A program made the translations under genes and the position numbers. From NCBI GenBank assembly GCA_023435565.1, contig JAEYRN010000046.1, positions 1-12,128 of the forward strand: DNA of 12,128 nt, given 5' to 3'. Position 1 is the first letter of the stretch, and every line of letters starts with the position of its first letter. The notes under the pieces are model-generated. The model had not been told where the DNA came from. It worked only from the letters and a program-made list of their open reading frames with translations, and did no database searches. Shown piece by piece: positions 1 to 6,843 of the stretch. The stretch comes from Bacillota bacterium (GTDB lineage: Bacteria; Bacillota; UBA4882; UBA8346).

Positions 1-925
1 CTTTGTCGGTTATCGTGTCAGTCGTAAAGAGCAATTCTTTCTGATAGACGATTCCTTTGGGGAGCTTACCACTTTTGATCCACTTAGAAATCTCGGCTGC
101 TTGACGTGGATTGCACTGCATGTCGGCATCCCAGTAACCGGCCTGTACGTTCCGAAGTGCAAAACGGTTAAAGTCAAAACCAATGATCTTGACTTTGCCA
201 TTCTTGCCATGGCTGATACCTGCCGCTTCGAGGGCCTGAACAGCGCCTTGCGCCATACCGTCGTTCTCAGCGTAGATAACGTTGAAATCCTTTTTCGCTG
301 CAATCGCGGCTTCAACCACTTTGCGGGCTTCCTCAAGGCTCCATGTGTCTCCACCCGTTCCATCAGCCACAATGGTGAGTTTTTTTGCTTTTGCGGCTTC
401 GAGCACTGCGGCGCTGCGACCTATTTCAGCTGCACAACCCAACTGACCACGAATAAGGACCAGTTTGATCGGTTTCGGAACACTTTTCAATACCCAGTCT
501 ACTGCCGTATTACCCTCATAAGCCATATCCGAGAGAAGTGCTGCCGCATAGTTCGAGGAGTCCGTATCAATCGCACGGTCAAAGAGAATAACCTTAACGC
601 CTGCATTTTTTGCAGACTTTAGGACATCGTCCCATCCAGAAGCGTTTGCGGCCGAGATCAGGAGATAGTCCACTCCATCTCGAATGTATCCTTTGGCCGC
701 AGCGATCTGCTCGCTGTTGTCGGCGGTATTGGTCTGTTTTGCGTCATAGCCGTTTGCCTTTGAGAAGACATTGTTCATGGCTTCAACATTGGCCTGACGG
801 TAGCCAGATTCTTCCGGTGGTAAATTTACAATGCCAACCTTAATCGAACCTGCGCCAAAAGTAATAGCGGATAAAATAACCATAGCAACTAAACATACGA
901 CTAAAAGAATAGCCCACTTTTTCAT
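1..925 (-). CDS. Sugar ABC transporter substrate-binding protein, YtfQ-like (partial, 3' end off window)
   Basis: This minus-strand gene starts at the ATG at 925-923 and stays open to the window edge, giving 308 codons of a protein usually about 320 long; only a short C-terminal tail is missing. An AGAGGAGGTT ribosome binding site lies just upstream (931-940). Residues 1-26 form a signal peptide (MKKWAILLVV, hydrophobic core, then an Ala/Gly-rich exit). The mature part is a type 1 periplasmic binding fold (Peripla_BP_4): ESGYR at 39-43, ASGW at 95-98, FDRAID at 115-120, AENDGMAQGA at 219-228 and GFD at 249-251. These places match sugar contacts in the RbsB/ChvE/YtfQ group, and the ESG(Y/W)R, SGW and DR(A/S)ID signatures are closest to the furanose-binding YtfQ. 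No lipobox cysteine follows the signal peptide, unlike most Gram-positive binding proteins. Divergence from araR suggests an arabinose or arabinofuranose ligand; this is inference. Confidence 0.93.
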   Translation of the reverse strand, partial: MKKWAILLVVCLVAMVILSAITFGAGSIKVGIVNLPPEESGYRQANVEAMNNVFSKANGYDAKQTNTADNSEQIAAAKGYIRDGVDYLLISAANASGWDDVLKSAKNAGVKVILFDRAIDTDSSNYAAALLSDMAYEGNTAVDWVLKSVPKPIKLVLIRGQLGCAAEIGRSAAVLEAAKAKKLTIVADGTGGDTWSLEEARKVVEAAIAAKKDFNVIYAENDGMAQGAVQALEAAGISHGKNGKVKIIGFDFNRFALRNVQAGYWDADMQCNPRQAAEISKWIKSGKLPKGIVYQKELLFTTDTITDK

Positions 926-1100
926 AAAATAACCTCCTCTAATTTTCAAATTTAATTCAACTTATTTCGTTTATCTGGCCGTAAATACCCCCTTTTTTTC
1001 TCTGATTTATATTAAGCTGCATTTGCATACAAGGGTTTTTCTTTGGAATGCAACTTAAAGTTCAAAATAAGATTACTGATGAGGAAGTTTACTTATGTAC

Positions 1101-1194
1101 TAAGTTGTATTTAATTCATTAATCATTTCACCTTGTCCGGTCAACATGTCAGGCTTTAGAGACATGTTGCATATTAAAAATTTAATACAACTTA
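1101..1194. repeat. Nested inverted repeats in the leader of the binding-protein gene
   Basis: TAAGTTGTATTTAATT at 1101-1116 is the inverse of 1179-1194 at 15 of 16 positions. Between them lies a second, perfect 9-bp inverted repeat, CAACATGTC at 1142-1150 and GACATGTTG at 1161-1169, with a 10-nt loop. Read on the minus strand this would sit in the 5' leader of the binding-protein mRNA. It could fold as a stem within a stem, or the DNA could be paired operator sites: each inner arm contains the palindrome ACATGT, with centres 18 bp apart. Sequence alone does not tell these apart. Confidence 0.5.
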
Positions 1195-1222
1195 TACAAA
1201 TTGTTAACAACTCTCTGAGTTT

Positions 1223-1251
1223 ATTATAGAAACGTGAAGGAAGTGTTTGAA
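1223..1251 (-). promoter_or_regulatory. Putative promoter for the binding-protein gene
   Basis: On the minus strand, TTCAAA (1251-1246) is followed after 17 bp by a perfect TATAAT (1228-1223). The -35 box has two mismatches to TTGACA. Transcription would begin near 1215, leaving a leader of about 290 nt before the ATG. It is the best minus-strand candidate I found in this gap. Confidence 0.4.
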
Positions 1252-1285
1252 TAGAAAAAATTTAATAATAATATAATTTCTTTTT

Positions 1286-1302
1286 AAATGTCCGTACAAG
1301 TT
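1286..1302. promoter_or_regulatory. AraR-like half-operator
   Basis: CGTACAAGTT at 1293-1302 is the exact reverse complement of AACTTGTACG at 2604-2613, the left half of the araA operator. The other half here is weaker, but TG at 1289-1290 still pairs with CA at 1297-1298. The site lies about 70 bp upstream of the araR -35 box and upstream of the putative promoter of the divergent binding-protein gene, so it could serve autoregulation, the transporter gene, or looping to the araA site. B. subtilis AraR sites share the core TTGTACGTACAA. Confidence 0.5.
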
Positions 1303-1369
1303 AATCCGAATGGCTATTTTATTGAATATATAGTAACTGACAAGTAATGTATCAATGTCTAAATAATGG

Positions 1370-1398
1370 TTGACAATCTTCTATTCAGTCTTTATGCT
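1370..1398 (+). promoter_or_regulatory. araR promoter
   Basis: A perfect -35 box, TTGACA (1370-1375), lies 17 bp from a -10 box TATGCT (1393-1398), which differs from TATAAT at two positions. Transcription would start near 1405, about 36-45 nt before the start codon. This is the typical form of a vegetative sigma factor promoter. Confidence 0.75.
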
Positions 1399-1440
1399 AT
1401 CGTTAGGTGGTTTTTTTAAATTCTATTTTTTAATGAAACG

Positions 1441-2529
1441 GTGAAAAAGATGTTTGAACCCAATAATTCAGCTCCCAAATATCATCAACTCAAAGACTAT
1501 ATAAAAAACCAAATTATCCGGGGATATTTAATACCCGGAGAAAAATTAACCTCCGAGAATACCTTAGCCAGTCAATTTAAATTGAGCAGACATACTGTTC
1601 GCCAAGCTCTCGGAGAACTCGAAAATGAAGGTTTTATTTGCCGTGAGAAAGGACGAGGTACTTTTTGCAGCCGCCCTAGGAAGACAAGCGCACAAAGTAT
1701 CGCTGTTTTAACTACATATATTTCCGACTATATCTTCCCCACGATTATCAGAGGAATTGAAGAAATTTTAAGCAATGCCGGATATAATCTATTATTAGCC
1801 AATACCAATAATGATAAATCCAAAGAAGCCCAGTACCTTGAAAACTTTTTAAATCAGCAAATAGATGCTTTGATAATCGAACCTACCAAGAGCGCCTTAG
1901 ATAATTCCAATATTAATTATTATCAAGAATTGGAAGCAAGGGGTATCCCTTATCTAATGTTAAATGCTTATTATCCCGACTTAGAGACGGCTTATCTGAT
2001 CATGGACGATACCCAAGGGACCGCTTTGGCCACCAATCATTTACTTCAATTAGGGCATCGCCAAATTGCTGGAATATTCAAAATTGACGACCTACAGGGA
2101 ATCAAACGCCAAGCCGGTTTCGTCTCAGCTTTAAAGGAATTTGGTATCACGGAAAACCCCGCATTTATCGGTAATTATACTACCGAACAGTTCCGTTCTT
2201 ATCCTTATCAATTCATTCGAAGTTTATTACAGAAGGAGCTACCACCTACGGCTGTTGTCTGCTATAATGACCAGATCGCCTTTGAGGTTTTAGAAGCTAT
2301 CCGTAATGAAGGCTTACGAGTTCCGGACGATATTTCGGTTGTCGGTTATGACGATTCTTCTCTGGCGACAGCTACCGAAATCAAATTGACCACCATTAAA
2401 CATCCTAAAGCTAAAATGGGACGCCAGGCCGCTCAAAATATCGTCGAAATGCTGTCCGGACATATTGAAAAACCCCGTTTCGTCTATCCTGCAGAACTAA
2501 TTGTTCGTTCTTCCTGCCGTAGCATTTGA
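1441..2529 (+). CDS. araR: Arabinose-responsive transcriptional repressor AraR
   Basis: AraR represses arabinose genes until L-arabinose binds. The 362 residues show the family's two parts. Residues 12-79 are a GntR-type winged helix (PKYHQLKDYI, then SRHTVRQALGELENEGFI). Residues 86-360 are a LacI/PurR-like sugar-sensing domain. Several stretches are nearly those of B. subtilis AraR: VLTTYISDYIFP, EPTKSAL, CYNDQIA and VGYDDS. Length agrees with the family. The start is uncertain. GTG at 1441 has no convincing ribosome binding site, whereas ATG at 1450, three codons later, has ACGGTG six bases upstream and yields an N-terminus more like known AraR proteins. The gene has its own promoter, no clear terminator before araA, and is followed 120 bp later by the operon it probably controls. 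Confidence 0.96.
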   Translation: MKKMFEPNNSAPKYHQLKDYIKNQIIRGYLIPGEKLTSENTLASQFKLSRHTVRQALGELENEGFICREKGRGTFCSRPRKTSAQSIAVLTTYISDYIFPTIIRGIEEILSNAGYNLLLANTNNDKSKEAQYLENFLNQQIDALIIEPTKSALDNSNINYYQELEARGIPYLMLNAYYPDLETAYLIMDDTQGTALATNHLLQLGHRQIAGIFKIDDLQGIKRQAGFVSALKEFGITENPAFIGNYTTEQFRSYPYQFIRSLLQKELPPTAVVCYNDQIAFEVLEAIRNEGLRVPDDISVVGYDDSSLATATEIKLTTIKHPKAKMGRQAAQNIVEMLSGHIEKPRFVYPAELIVRSSCRSI

Positions 2530-2574
2530 TTGCAATTATCTAAAAAAATTATATTAAAAGAAATTTTTGTCAAG

Positions 2575-2603
2575 TTGACCATATAATTATAATATTATAT
2601 AAT
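2575..2603 (+). promoter_or_regulatory. araA operon promoter
   Basis: TTGACC (2575-2580) stands exactly 17 bp before a perfect TATAAT (2598-2603). The start point would fall near 2610, inside the AraR operator. Two further TATAAT strings at 2582-2587 and 2588-2593 lack a well-spaced -35 box. The location between araR and araA fits the main promoter of araABDM. Confidence 0.8.
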
Positions 2604-2623
2604 AACTTGTACGTACAGGTTAT
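2602..2623. promoter_or_regulatory. AraR operator overlapping the araA -10 box and start point
   Basis: A 22-bp palindrome centred at 2612.5 has only one mismatched pair (T2607/G2618). Its core TTGTACGTACAG matches the known AraR core TTGTACGTACAA at all but one base. It covers the end of the -10 box and the likely transcription start, so a bound repressor would block RNA polymerase. A half-site with ten identical bases lies upstream of araR. Confidence 0.87.
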
Positions 2624-2649
2624 CTTTTTAAAAGGGAGGATAATGAAAG

Positions 2650-4161
2650 ATGATCGATTTAAACCAAAAAGAAGTTTGGTTCGTCACTGGAAGCCAGCAC
2701 CTTTACGGCGAAGAGACCTTAAAACAGGTGGCGGAGCATTCACGGATTATTGCATCAGCGCTGTCAGATAATTCAAAGATGCCTGTTAAAATCGTTTTCA
2801 AACCCGTACTTACTACTCCTGATGCAATCCTGAATTTATGTATTGAAGCCAATACTGCCCAAAACTGTATTGGTATTATCACTTGGATGCACACCTTTTC
2901 ACCGGCGAAAATGTGGATTGCAGGCTTAAAGGTGTTGGCTAAACCGTTGGCTCATCTACATACCCAATATAACAGTGATATTCCTTGGTCGGATATTGAT
3001 ATGGATTTTATGAACCTGAATCAGTCAGCCCATGGCGACCGTGAATATGGTTTTATCGGCGCCCGGATGCGTAAAGCCCGTAAAGTTATTGTCGGTTTCT
3101 GGCAAGACGAAGAGGTTGTTGAACGCCTTGCGGTCTGGGTTAGGGCGGCGCTTGCTTGGAATGACCTGCAAGGAGCCAAATTCGCTCGATTCGGCGATAA
3201 TATGCGGGAAGTGGCCGTCACCGAAGGTGATAAAGTTGCGGCCCAAATGAGACTGGGCTATTCAGTCAATGGGTACGGTATCGGTGATTTGGTTAATTCG
3301 ATTAATAGTATTAGTGAATCGGAAGTAAAAGAATTGGTAGCAAAGTATGATCAACAATACCGAGTTCAAAAAGAACTAACCTCCGGTGGTTCAAAAAGGG
3401 CATCGCTTGAAGAAGCGGCCCGGATCGAACTTGGTTTGAAAAAATTTCTTGAAACAGGTGGATTCAAAGGATTTACCACCACTTTTGAAGATTTGCACGG
3501 TTTAAGCCAATTACCGGGTCTGGCGGTCCAACGTTTGATGGCGGAAGGCTACGGATTTGGAGCGGAGGGTGATTGGAAAACCGCGGCTTTGGTTAGAGCT
3601 ATGAAAGTAATGGCTCACGGCCTTAAAGGCGGCACCTCTTTTATGGAAGATTATACCTACCATTTCCAAAACGGAAATATGAGGGTTTTGGGCGCCCATA
3701 TGTTGGAGGTTTGTGAATCAATTGCTGCCGGGCAACCTTCGTTGGAACTTCACCCACTTGGTATCGGTGGTAAAGCGGATCCGGCGCGTTTAGTTTTTAA
3801 TGTGCCTGCAGGACGGGGCTTGAATGCATCCATGATTGATATGGGTAACCGTTTCCGTTTGCTGATTAATGAGGTTGATGTAACAACTCCTGATCATGAT
3901 TTACCTAAACTTCCGGTTGCAAGGGCTCTCTGGGCGCCGCAACCCAACCTAAAAATCGCCGCCGAAGCTTGGATCTTAGCCGGTGGGGCCCACCATACCG
4001 GATTTAGCCAGGCTCTTACCAAGGAACACCTGGAAGATTTCGCAGAAATCGCCGGGATTGAGTGCCTGTTTATAGATAGCGATACCGATATCCGTAATTT
4101 TCGAAAGGAACTGCGCTGGAACGATCTTTACTACCACCTGGCCCAAGGGTTGGTTAATTAA
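2650..4161 (+). CDS. araA: L-arabinose isomerase
   Basis: AraA converts L-arabinose to L-ribulose in the cytoplasm, the first step of the pathway, using a divalent metal, usually Mn2+. The 503-residue product is full length. The N-terminal half carries the family blocks WFVTGSQHLYGEETL, TWMHTFSPAKMW and HLHTQYN. The metal and catalytic residues known from E. coli are present at nearly the same numbers: Glu306 (GAEGDWK), Glu333 (FMEDYTYHF), His350 (LGAHMLEV) and His449 (GGAHHT). The ATG at 2650 follows AAAGGGAGGA (2631-2640) by nine bases; an ATG at 2643 is in another frame. It is first in the araA-araB-araD-araM series under the AraR operator. The gap to araB is unusually long (239 bp) because it holds a palindromic element. 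Confidence 0.98.
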   Translation: MIDLNQKEVWFVTGSQHLYGEETLKQVAEHSRIIASALSDNSKMPVKIVFKPVLTTPDAILNLCIEANTAQNCIGIITWMHTFSPAKMWIAGLKVLAKPLAHLHTQYNSDIPWSDIDMDFMNLNQSAHGDREYGFIGARMRKARKVIVGFWQDEEVVERLAVWVRAALAWNDLQGAKFARFGDNMREVAVTEGDKVAAQMRLGYSVNGYGIGDLVNSINSISESEVKELVAKYDQQYRVQKELTSGGSKRASLEEAARIELGLKKFLETGGFKGFTTTFEDLHGLSQLPGLAVQRLMAEGYGFGAEGDWKTAALVRAMKVMAHGLKGGTSFMEDYTYHFQNGNMRVLGAHMLEVCESIAAGQPSLELHPLGIGGKADPARLVFNVPAGRGLNASMIDMGNRFRLLINEVDVTTPDHDLPKLPVARALWAPQPNLKIAAEAWILAGGAHHTGFSQALTKEHLEDFAEIAGIECLFIDSDTDIRNFRKELRWNDLYYHLAQGLVN

Positions 4162-4198
4162 AGCACCAAGCTAAATACCTACAAAGAATACCAGTTCG

Positions 4199-4353
4199 TG
4201 GGGCTATCCTAAAAGATATTTTTTTGACAAGATTAACAGAATTAACAGGATTTTTTATTTTTAAAATTATTATTTTAACAAGTCTTTTTCTAATCCGGTT
4301 AATCCGTGTAAATCCTGTCTAATGATTTTTTTGTTGCTTTTGCGACAGCCCCA
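4199..4353. repeat. MITE-like nested palindromic element between araA and araB
   Basis: Outer arms of 17 bp, TGGGGCTATCCTAAAAG (4199-4215) and the inverse of 4337-4353, match at 14 of 17 positions. Inside them a second inverted repeat, 4226-4252 against 4292-4319, matches at 23 of 27 aligned positions with one gap. Each inner arm is itself three copies of a 9-10 bp unit like ACAGGATTA. An AT-rich core of 39 bp separates the arms. The GGGGCT(G)TC...AAAAG ends look like insertion sequence termini, so this may be a non-coding miniature transposon or a dispersed intergenic repeat. I see no target-site duplication and no ORF. Read in the araA-araB mRNA it would form a long hairpin, which could affect processing or the dose of araB relative to araA. 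Confidence 0.65.
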
Positions 4354-4400
4354 GAATGAGGCGCACGGTATGTTTAACAACGGAAAAGGAGTTGTTATAA

Positions 4401-6083
4401 ATGAGTAATGAACGATACGTTCTGGGACTGGATTTTGGGACGGATTCGGTCCGGGCTTTAATTATTGAAACAACAACCGGAAAAGAATCGGCAAGTGAGG
4501 TTTCTTATTATCCCCGCTGGGCCAAAGGATTATATTGCAATTCGGATAAAAATCAATTTCGGCAACACCCTCTCGACTATATTGAAAGTATGGAAGCTGC
4601 CGTGAAAGGGGCTTTGGTAAAACTACCTCCCGGTTCCGGAGAAAAAGTAGTCGGAATCGGTGTTGACACTACTGGTTCAACCCCTTGCGCAGTCGATCGA
4701 AACGGTGTCCCTTTGGCTTTATTAGAGGAACATCAGGATAATCCCAATGCCATGTTTATTCTCTGGAAAGATCATACTGCGGTTCATGAAGCCGGAGAAA
4801 TTAATCATACCGCCAAACAATGGGGCGGTATCGACTATTCCAAATACGAAGGCGGCGTCTATTCTTCGGAATGGTTCTGGGCCAAAATTCTACATACTTT
4901 ACGTGAAGATTGCCAAATCCGCGAAAAGGCCTACTCATGGGTAGAACATTGCGACTGGATCCCCGCATTGTTAACCGATACTCAAAATCCATCAACACTT
5001 AAACGAAGCCGGTGTGCAGCCGGGCATAAAGCCATGTGGCATCCAGATTGGAATGGCCTTCCGGAAGAGAAATTTTTAATCAAGATCGACCCGTTATTAG
5101 CTGGTTTAAGAGAACGTCTATATCAAGATACTTATACATCCGATGTAAAAGCCGGAAATTTGACCCCCGAATGGGCTAAACGGCTTGGGTTAAAACCAGG
5201 AATCGCTGTTGCCGTAGGCGCTTTCGATGCCCATATGGGCGCGGTCGGTGCGGAAATTACAGAAGCTACATTGGTTAAAATAATGGGAACCTCTACTTGC
5301 GATATAATAATCGCTTCTCCCGAAGTTATCGGTAAAAAGTTGGTAGCCGGGATCTGCGGCCAAGTCGACGGTTCGGTTATCCCTGGTTTCATTGGCTTAG
5401 AGGCCGGTCAATCGGCATTCGGCGATGTTTACGCTTGGTTCCGTAAATTATTGGCCTGGCCTTTGGAAGCGATACTATCAGAAACCTCCCTTTTGAATCC
5501 AGAAACAGCCGCTAAGCTTAAAAAGGAGATCGAGGCCAAAATCTTGGCTAAAATGGACGGTGTCGCGGCTCAAATGGATATTGAAGAAACCTCCCTAATT
5601 GCTCTTGATTGGCTGAACGGCCGCCGGACACCCTATGCGGATCAAACCTTAAAAGGGGCAATTGTAGGGTTGACCTTGGGGACTACCGCTCCTAGGTTTT
5701 ATCGCGCTTTGGTGGAAGCAACCGCTTTCGGAGCCAAAGCCATCGTCGAACGGTTTCGGGAGGAAGGAATTACCATTAACCAAGTGATTGCCATTGGCGG
5801 AATCGCTAGAAAAAGCGATTTTGTAATGCAAGTTACCGCCGATGTGTTCAATATGCCTATTAAAGTTGCCAAATCCGATCAAGCCTGCGCTTTGGGAGCC
5901 GGAATGTTTGGCGCGGTCGCTGCCGGAGTATATCCCGGAGTATCCGAGGCTCAAGCCGGAATGAGTGGTGGATTTGATAAAACCTATCTTCCACGGCCGG
6001 GAATTGCCCAACAATATCAAAAATCTTATCAAAGATATTTGGAACTTGGTAAAACTCTGGAAAAACATTTAAGCGAATCATAA
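4401..6083 (+). CDS. araB: L-ribulokinase
   Basis: AraB phosphorylates L-ribulose with ATP to L-ribulose-5-phosphate in the cytoplasm. The 560 residues match the family length. It is an FGGY carbohydrate kinase with two actin-like domains: the N-terminal phosphate loop GLDFGTDSVRAL is at 9-20, and the likely catalytic base Asp276 lies in GAFDAHMGAVGA. ATP-side motifs follow: KIMGTSTCD at 293-301, GLEAGQSAFGDVYAWF at 332-347, GRRTPYAD at 407-414 and AIGGIARKSDF at 464-474. These are signatures of ribulokinase rather than xylulokinase. The start ATG is preceded by AAAAGGAG (4384-4391), nine bases away. The gene is 239 bp from araA and 59 bp from araD, with no terminator seen after it. Confidence 0.98.
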   Translation: MSNERYVLGLDFGTDSVRALIIETTTGKESASEVSYYPRWAKGLYCNSDKNQFRQHPLDYIESMEAAVKGALVKLPPGSGEKVVGIGVDTTGSTPCAVDRNGVPLALLEEHQDNPNAMFILWKDHTAVHEAGEINHTAKQWGGIDYSKYEGGVYSSEWFWAKILHTLREDCQIREKAYSWVEHCDWIPALLTDTQNPSTLKRSRCAAGHKAMWHPDWNGLPEEKFLIKIDPLLAGLRERLYQDTYTSDVKAGNLTPEWAKRLGLKPGIAVAVGAFDAHMGAVGAEITEATLVKIMGTSTCDIIIASPEVIGKKLVAGICGQVDGSVIPGFIGLEAGQSAFGDVYAWFRKLLAWPLEAILSETSLLNPETAAKLKKEIEAKILAKMDGVAAQMDIEETSLIALDWLNGRRTPYADQTLKGAIVGLTLGTTAPRFYRALVEATAFGAKAIVERFREEGITINQVIAIGGIARKSDFVMQVTADVFNMPIKVAKSDQACALGAGMFGAVAAGVYPGVSEAQAGMSGGFDKTYLPRPGIAQQYQKSYQRYLELGKTLEKHLSES

Positions 6084-6142
6084 TAATGAATCAAAATTAT
6101 GAAATAGCCAAATCTATATGACCTTTAAAGAAGGTGTAAAAG

Positions 6143-6838
6143 TTGTTGGAAAAACTGAAGGAACAAGTATTAGAAGCTAATTTAGAGTTGGACCGTCGCG
6201 GTCTGGTGATTTATACTTGGGGAAATGTCAGCGGTATTGATCGAAAACAAGGCTTGGTGGTTATTAAACCCAGCGGAGTAGCATACGAAGAATTGCAGGC
6301 TGATTTAATGGTGGTGTTAACTCTGAACGGAGAAGTAGTGGAAGGCAAGTTAAAGCCTTCGTCGGATACTCCCACCCACTTGAACCTTTATCTTAGTTTT
6401 CCGGAGATCGGCGGGGTAGTCCACACCCATTCGCCCAATGCGACAGCTTGGGCTCAAGCGAACCGTGACATTCCTTGTTTGGGAACAACCCATGCCGATT
6501 ATTTTTACGATAAAGTTCCCTGCACCAGGCAGCTCAAAAAACACGAAGTCGATAATGATTATGAAAAAAACACCGCCCAAGTAATCATTGAACGTTTTCA
6601 AAATTTGGATTACCGGCATCTTCCCGGAGTGCTGGCCGCCGGCCACGGGCCTTTCACTTGGGGAAAAGATGCTTTAGACGCCGTTCACAACAGCGTTGTT
6701 TTGGAGGAAATCGCAAAAATGGCTTTGGCATCCGTTCAACTAAATCCAAAGATCGGATCATTACCCCAGTTTTTATTGGATAAACATTTTTTAAGAAAAC
6801 ATGGTCCCAATGCCTATTACGGACAAAGCAAAGGTTAA
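6143..6838 (+). CDS. araD: L-ribulose-5-phosphate 4-epimerase
   Basis: AraD converts L-ribulose-5-phosphate to D-xylulose-5-phosphate, joining the pathway to the pentose phosphate route. The 231 residues equal the length of the E. coli enzyme and align with it throughout. It is a zinc-dependent class II aldolase-fold protein. The metal ligands are His94 and His96 (VVHTHS) and His168 (AAGHGP), and other family residues are Asp75 (SSDTPTH), Asp119 (THADYFY) and Tyr226 (AYYGQ). The start is TTG at 6143, next to a second TTG. It is supported by AAGGTG at 6131-6136, six bases upstream, and by alignment with the MLE.LK start of E. coli AraD. Its end lies five bases before araM, so the two genes are almost certainly cotranscribed. 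Confidence 0.97.
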   Translation: MLEKLKEQVLEANLELDRRGLVIYTWGNVSGIDRKQGLVVIKPSGVAYEELQADLMVVLTLNGEVVEGKLKPSSDTPTHLNLYLSFPEIGGVVHTHSPNATAWAQANRDIPCLGTTHADYFYDKVPCTRQLKKHEVDNDYEKNTAQVIIERFQNLDYRHLPGVLAAGHGPFTWGKDALDAVHNSVVLEEIAKMALASVQLNPKIGSLPQFLLDKHFLRKHGPNAYYGQSKG

Positions 6839-6843
6839 TACCA

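Larger units (their letters stand above)
926..1440. other. Divergent intergenic region between binding-protein gene and araR
   Basis: This AT-rich stretch of 515 bp carries no gene. It holds a plausible minus-strand promoter for the binding-protein gene (1223-1251), which would give a leader of about 290 nt, a nested set of inverted repeats inside that leader (1101-1194), an AraR-like half-site (1286-1302) and a good plus-strand promoter for araR (1370-1398). Each is listed separately. A smaller perfect 11-bp palindrome, AACTTAAAGTT, lies near 1050-1060; its role is unknown. Confidence 0.7.

Noticed and set aside
101..622. 173-codon plus-strand ORF at the left end
   Set aside because: It lies opposite the clearly coding binding-protein gene, has no recognisable motif and no suitable ribosome binding site; it is a shadow frame.
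1434..1447. CcpA (cre) catabolite-repression site near the araR start
   Set aside because: TGAAACGGTGAAAA lacks the conserved CG placement and the closing CA of the cre consensus.
4224..4229. TTGACA as the -35 box of an internal promoter for araB
   Set aside because: No acceptable -10 box lies 16-18 bp downstream; the string is part of the inverted repeat arm.
5649..6068. 139-codon minus-strand ORF inside araB
   Set aside because: It is antisense to conserved kinase motifs of araB and has no family features.
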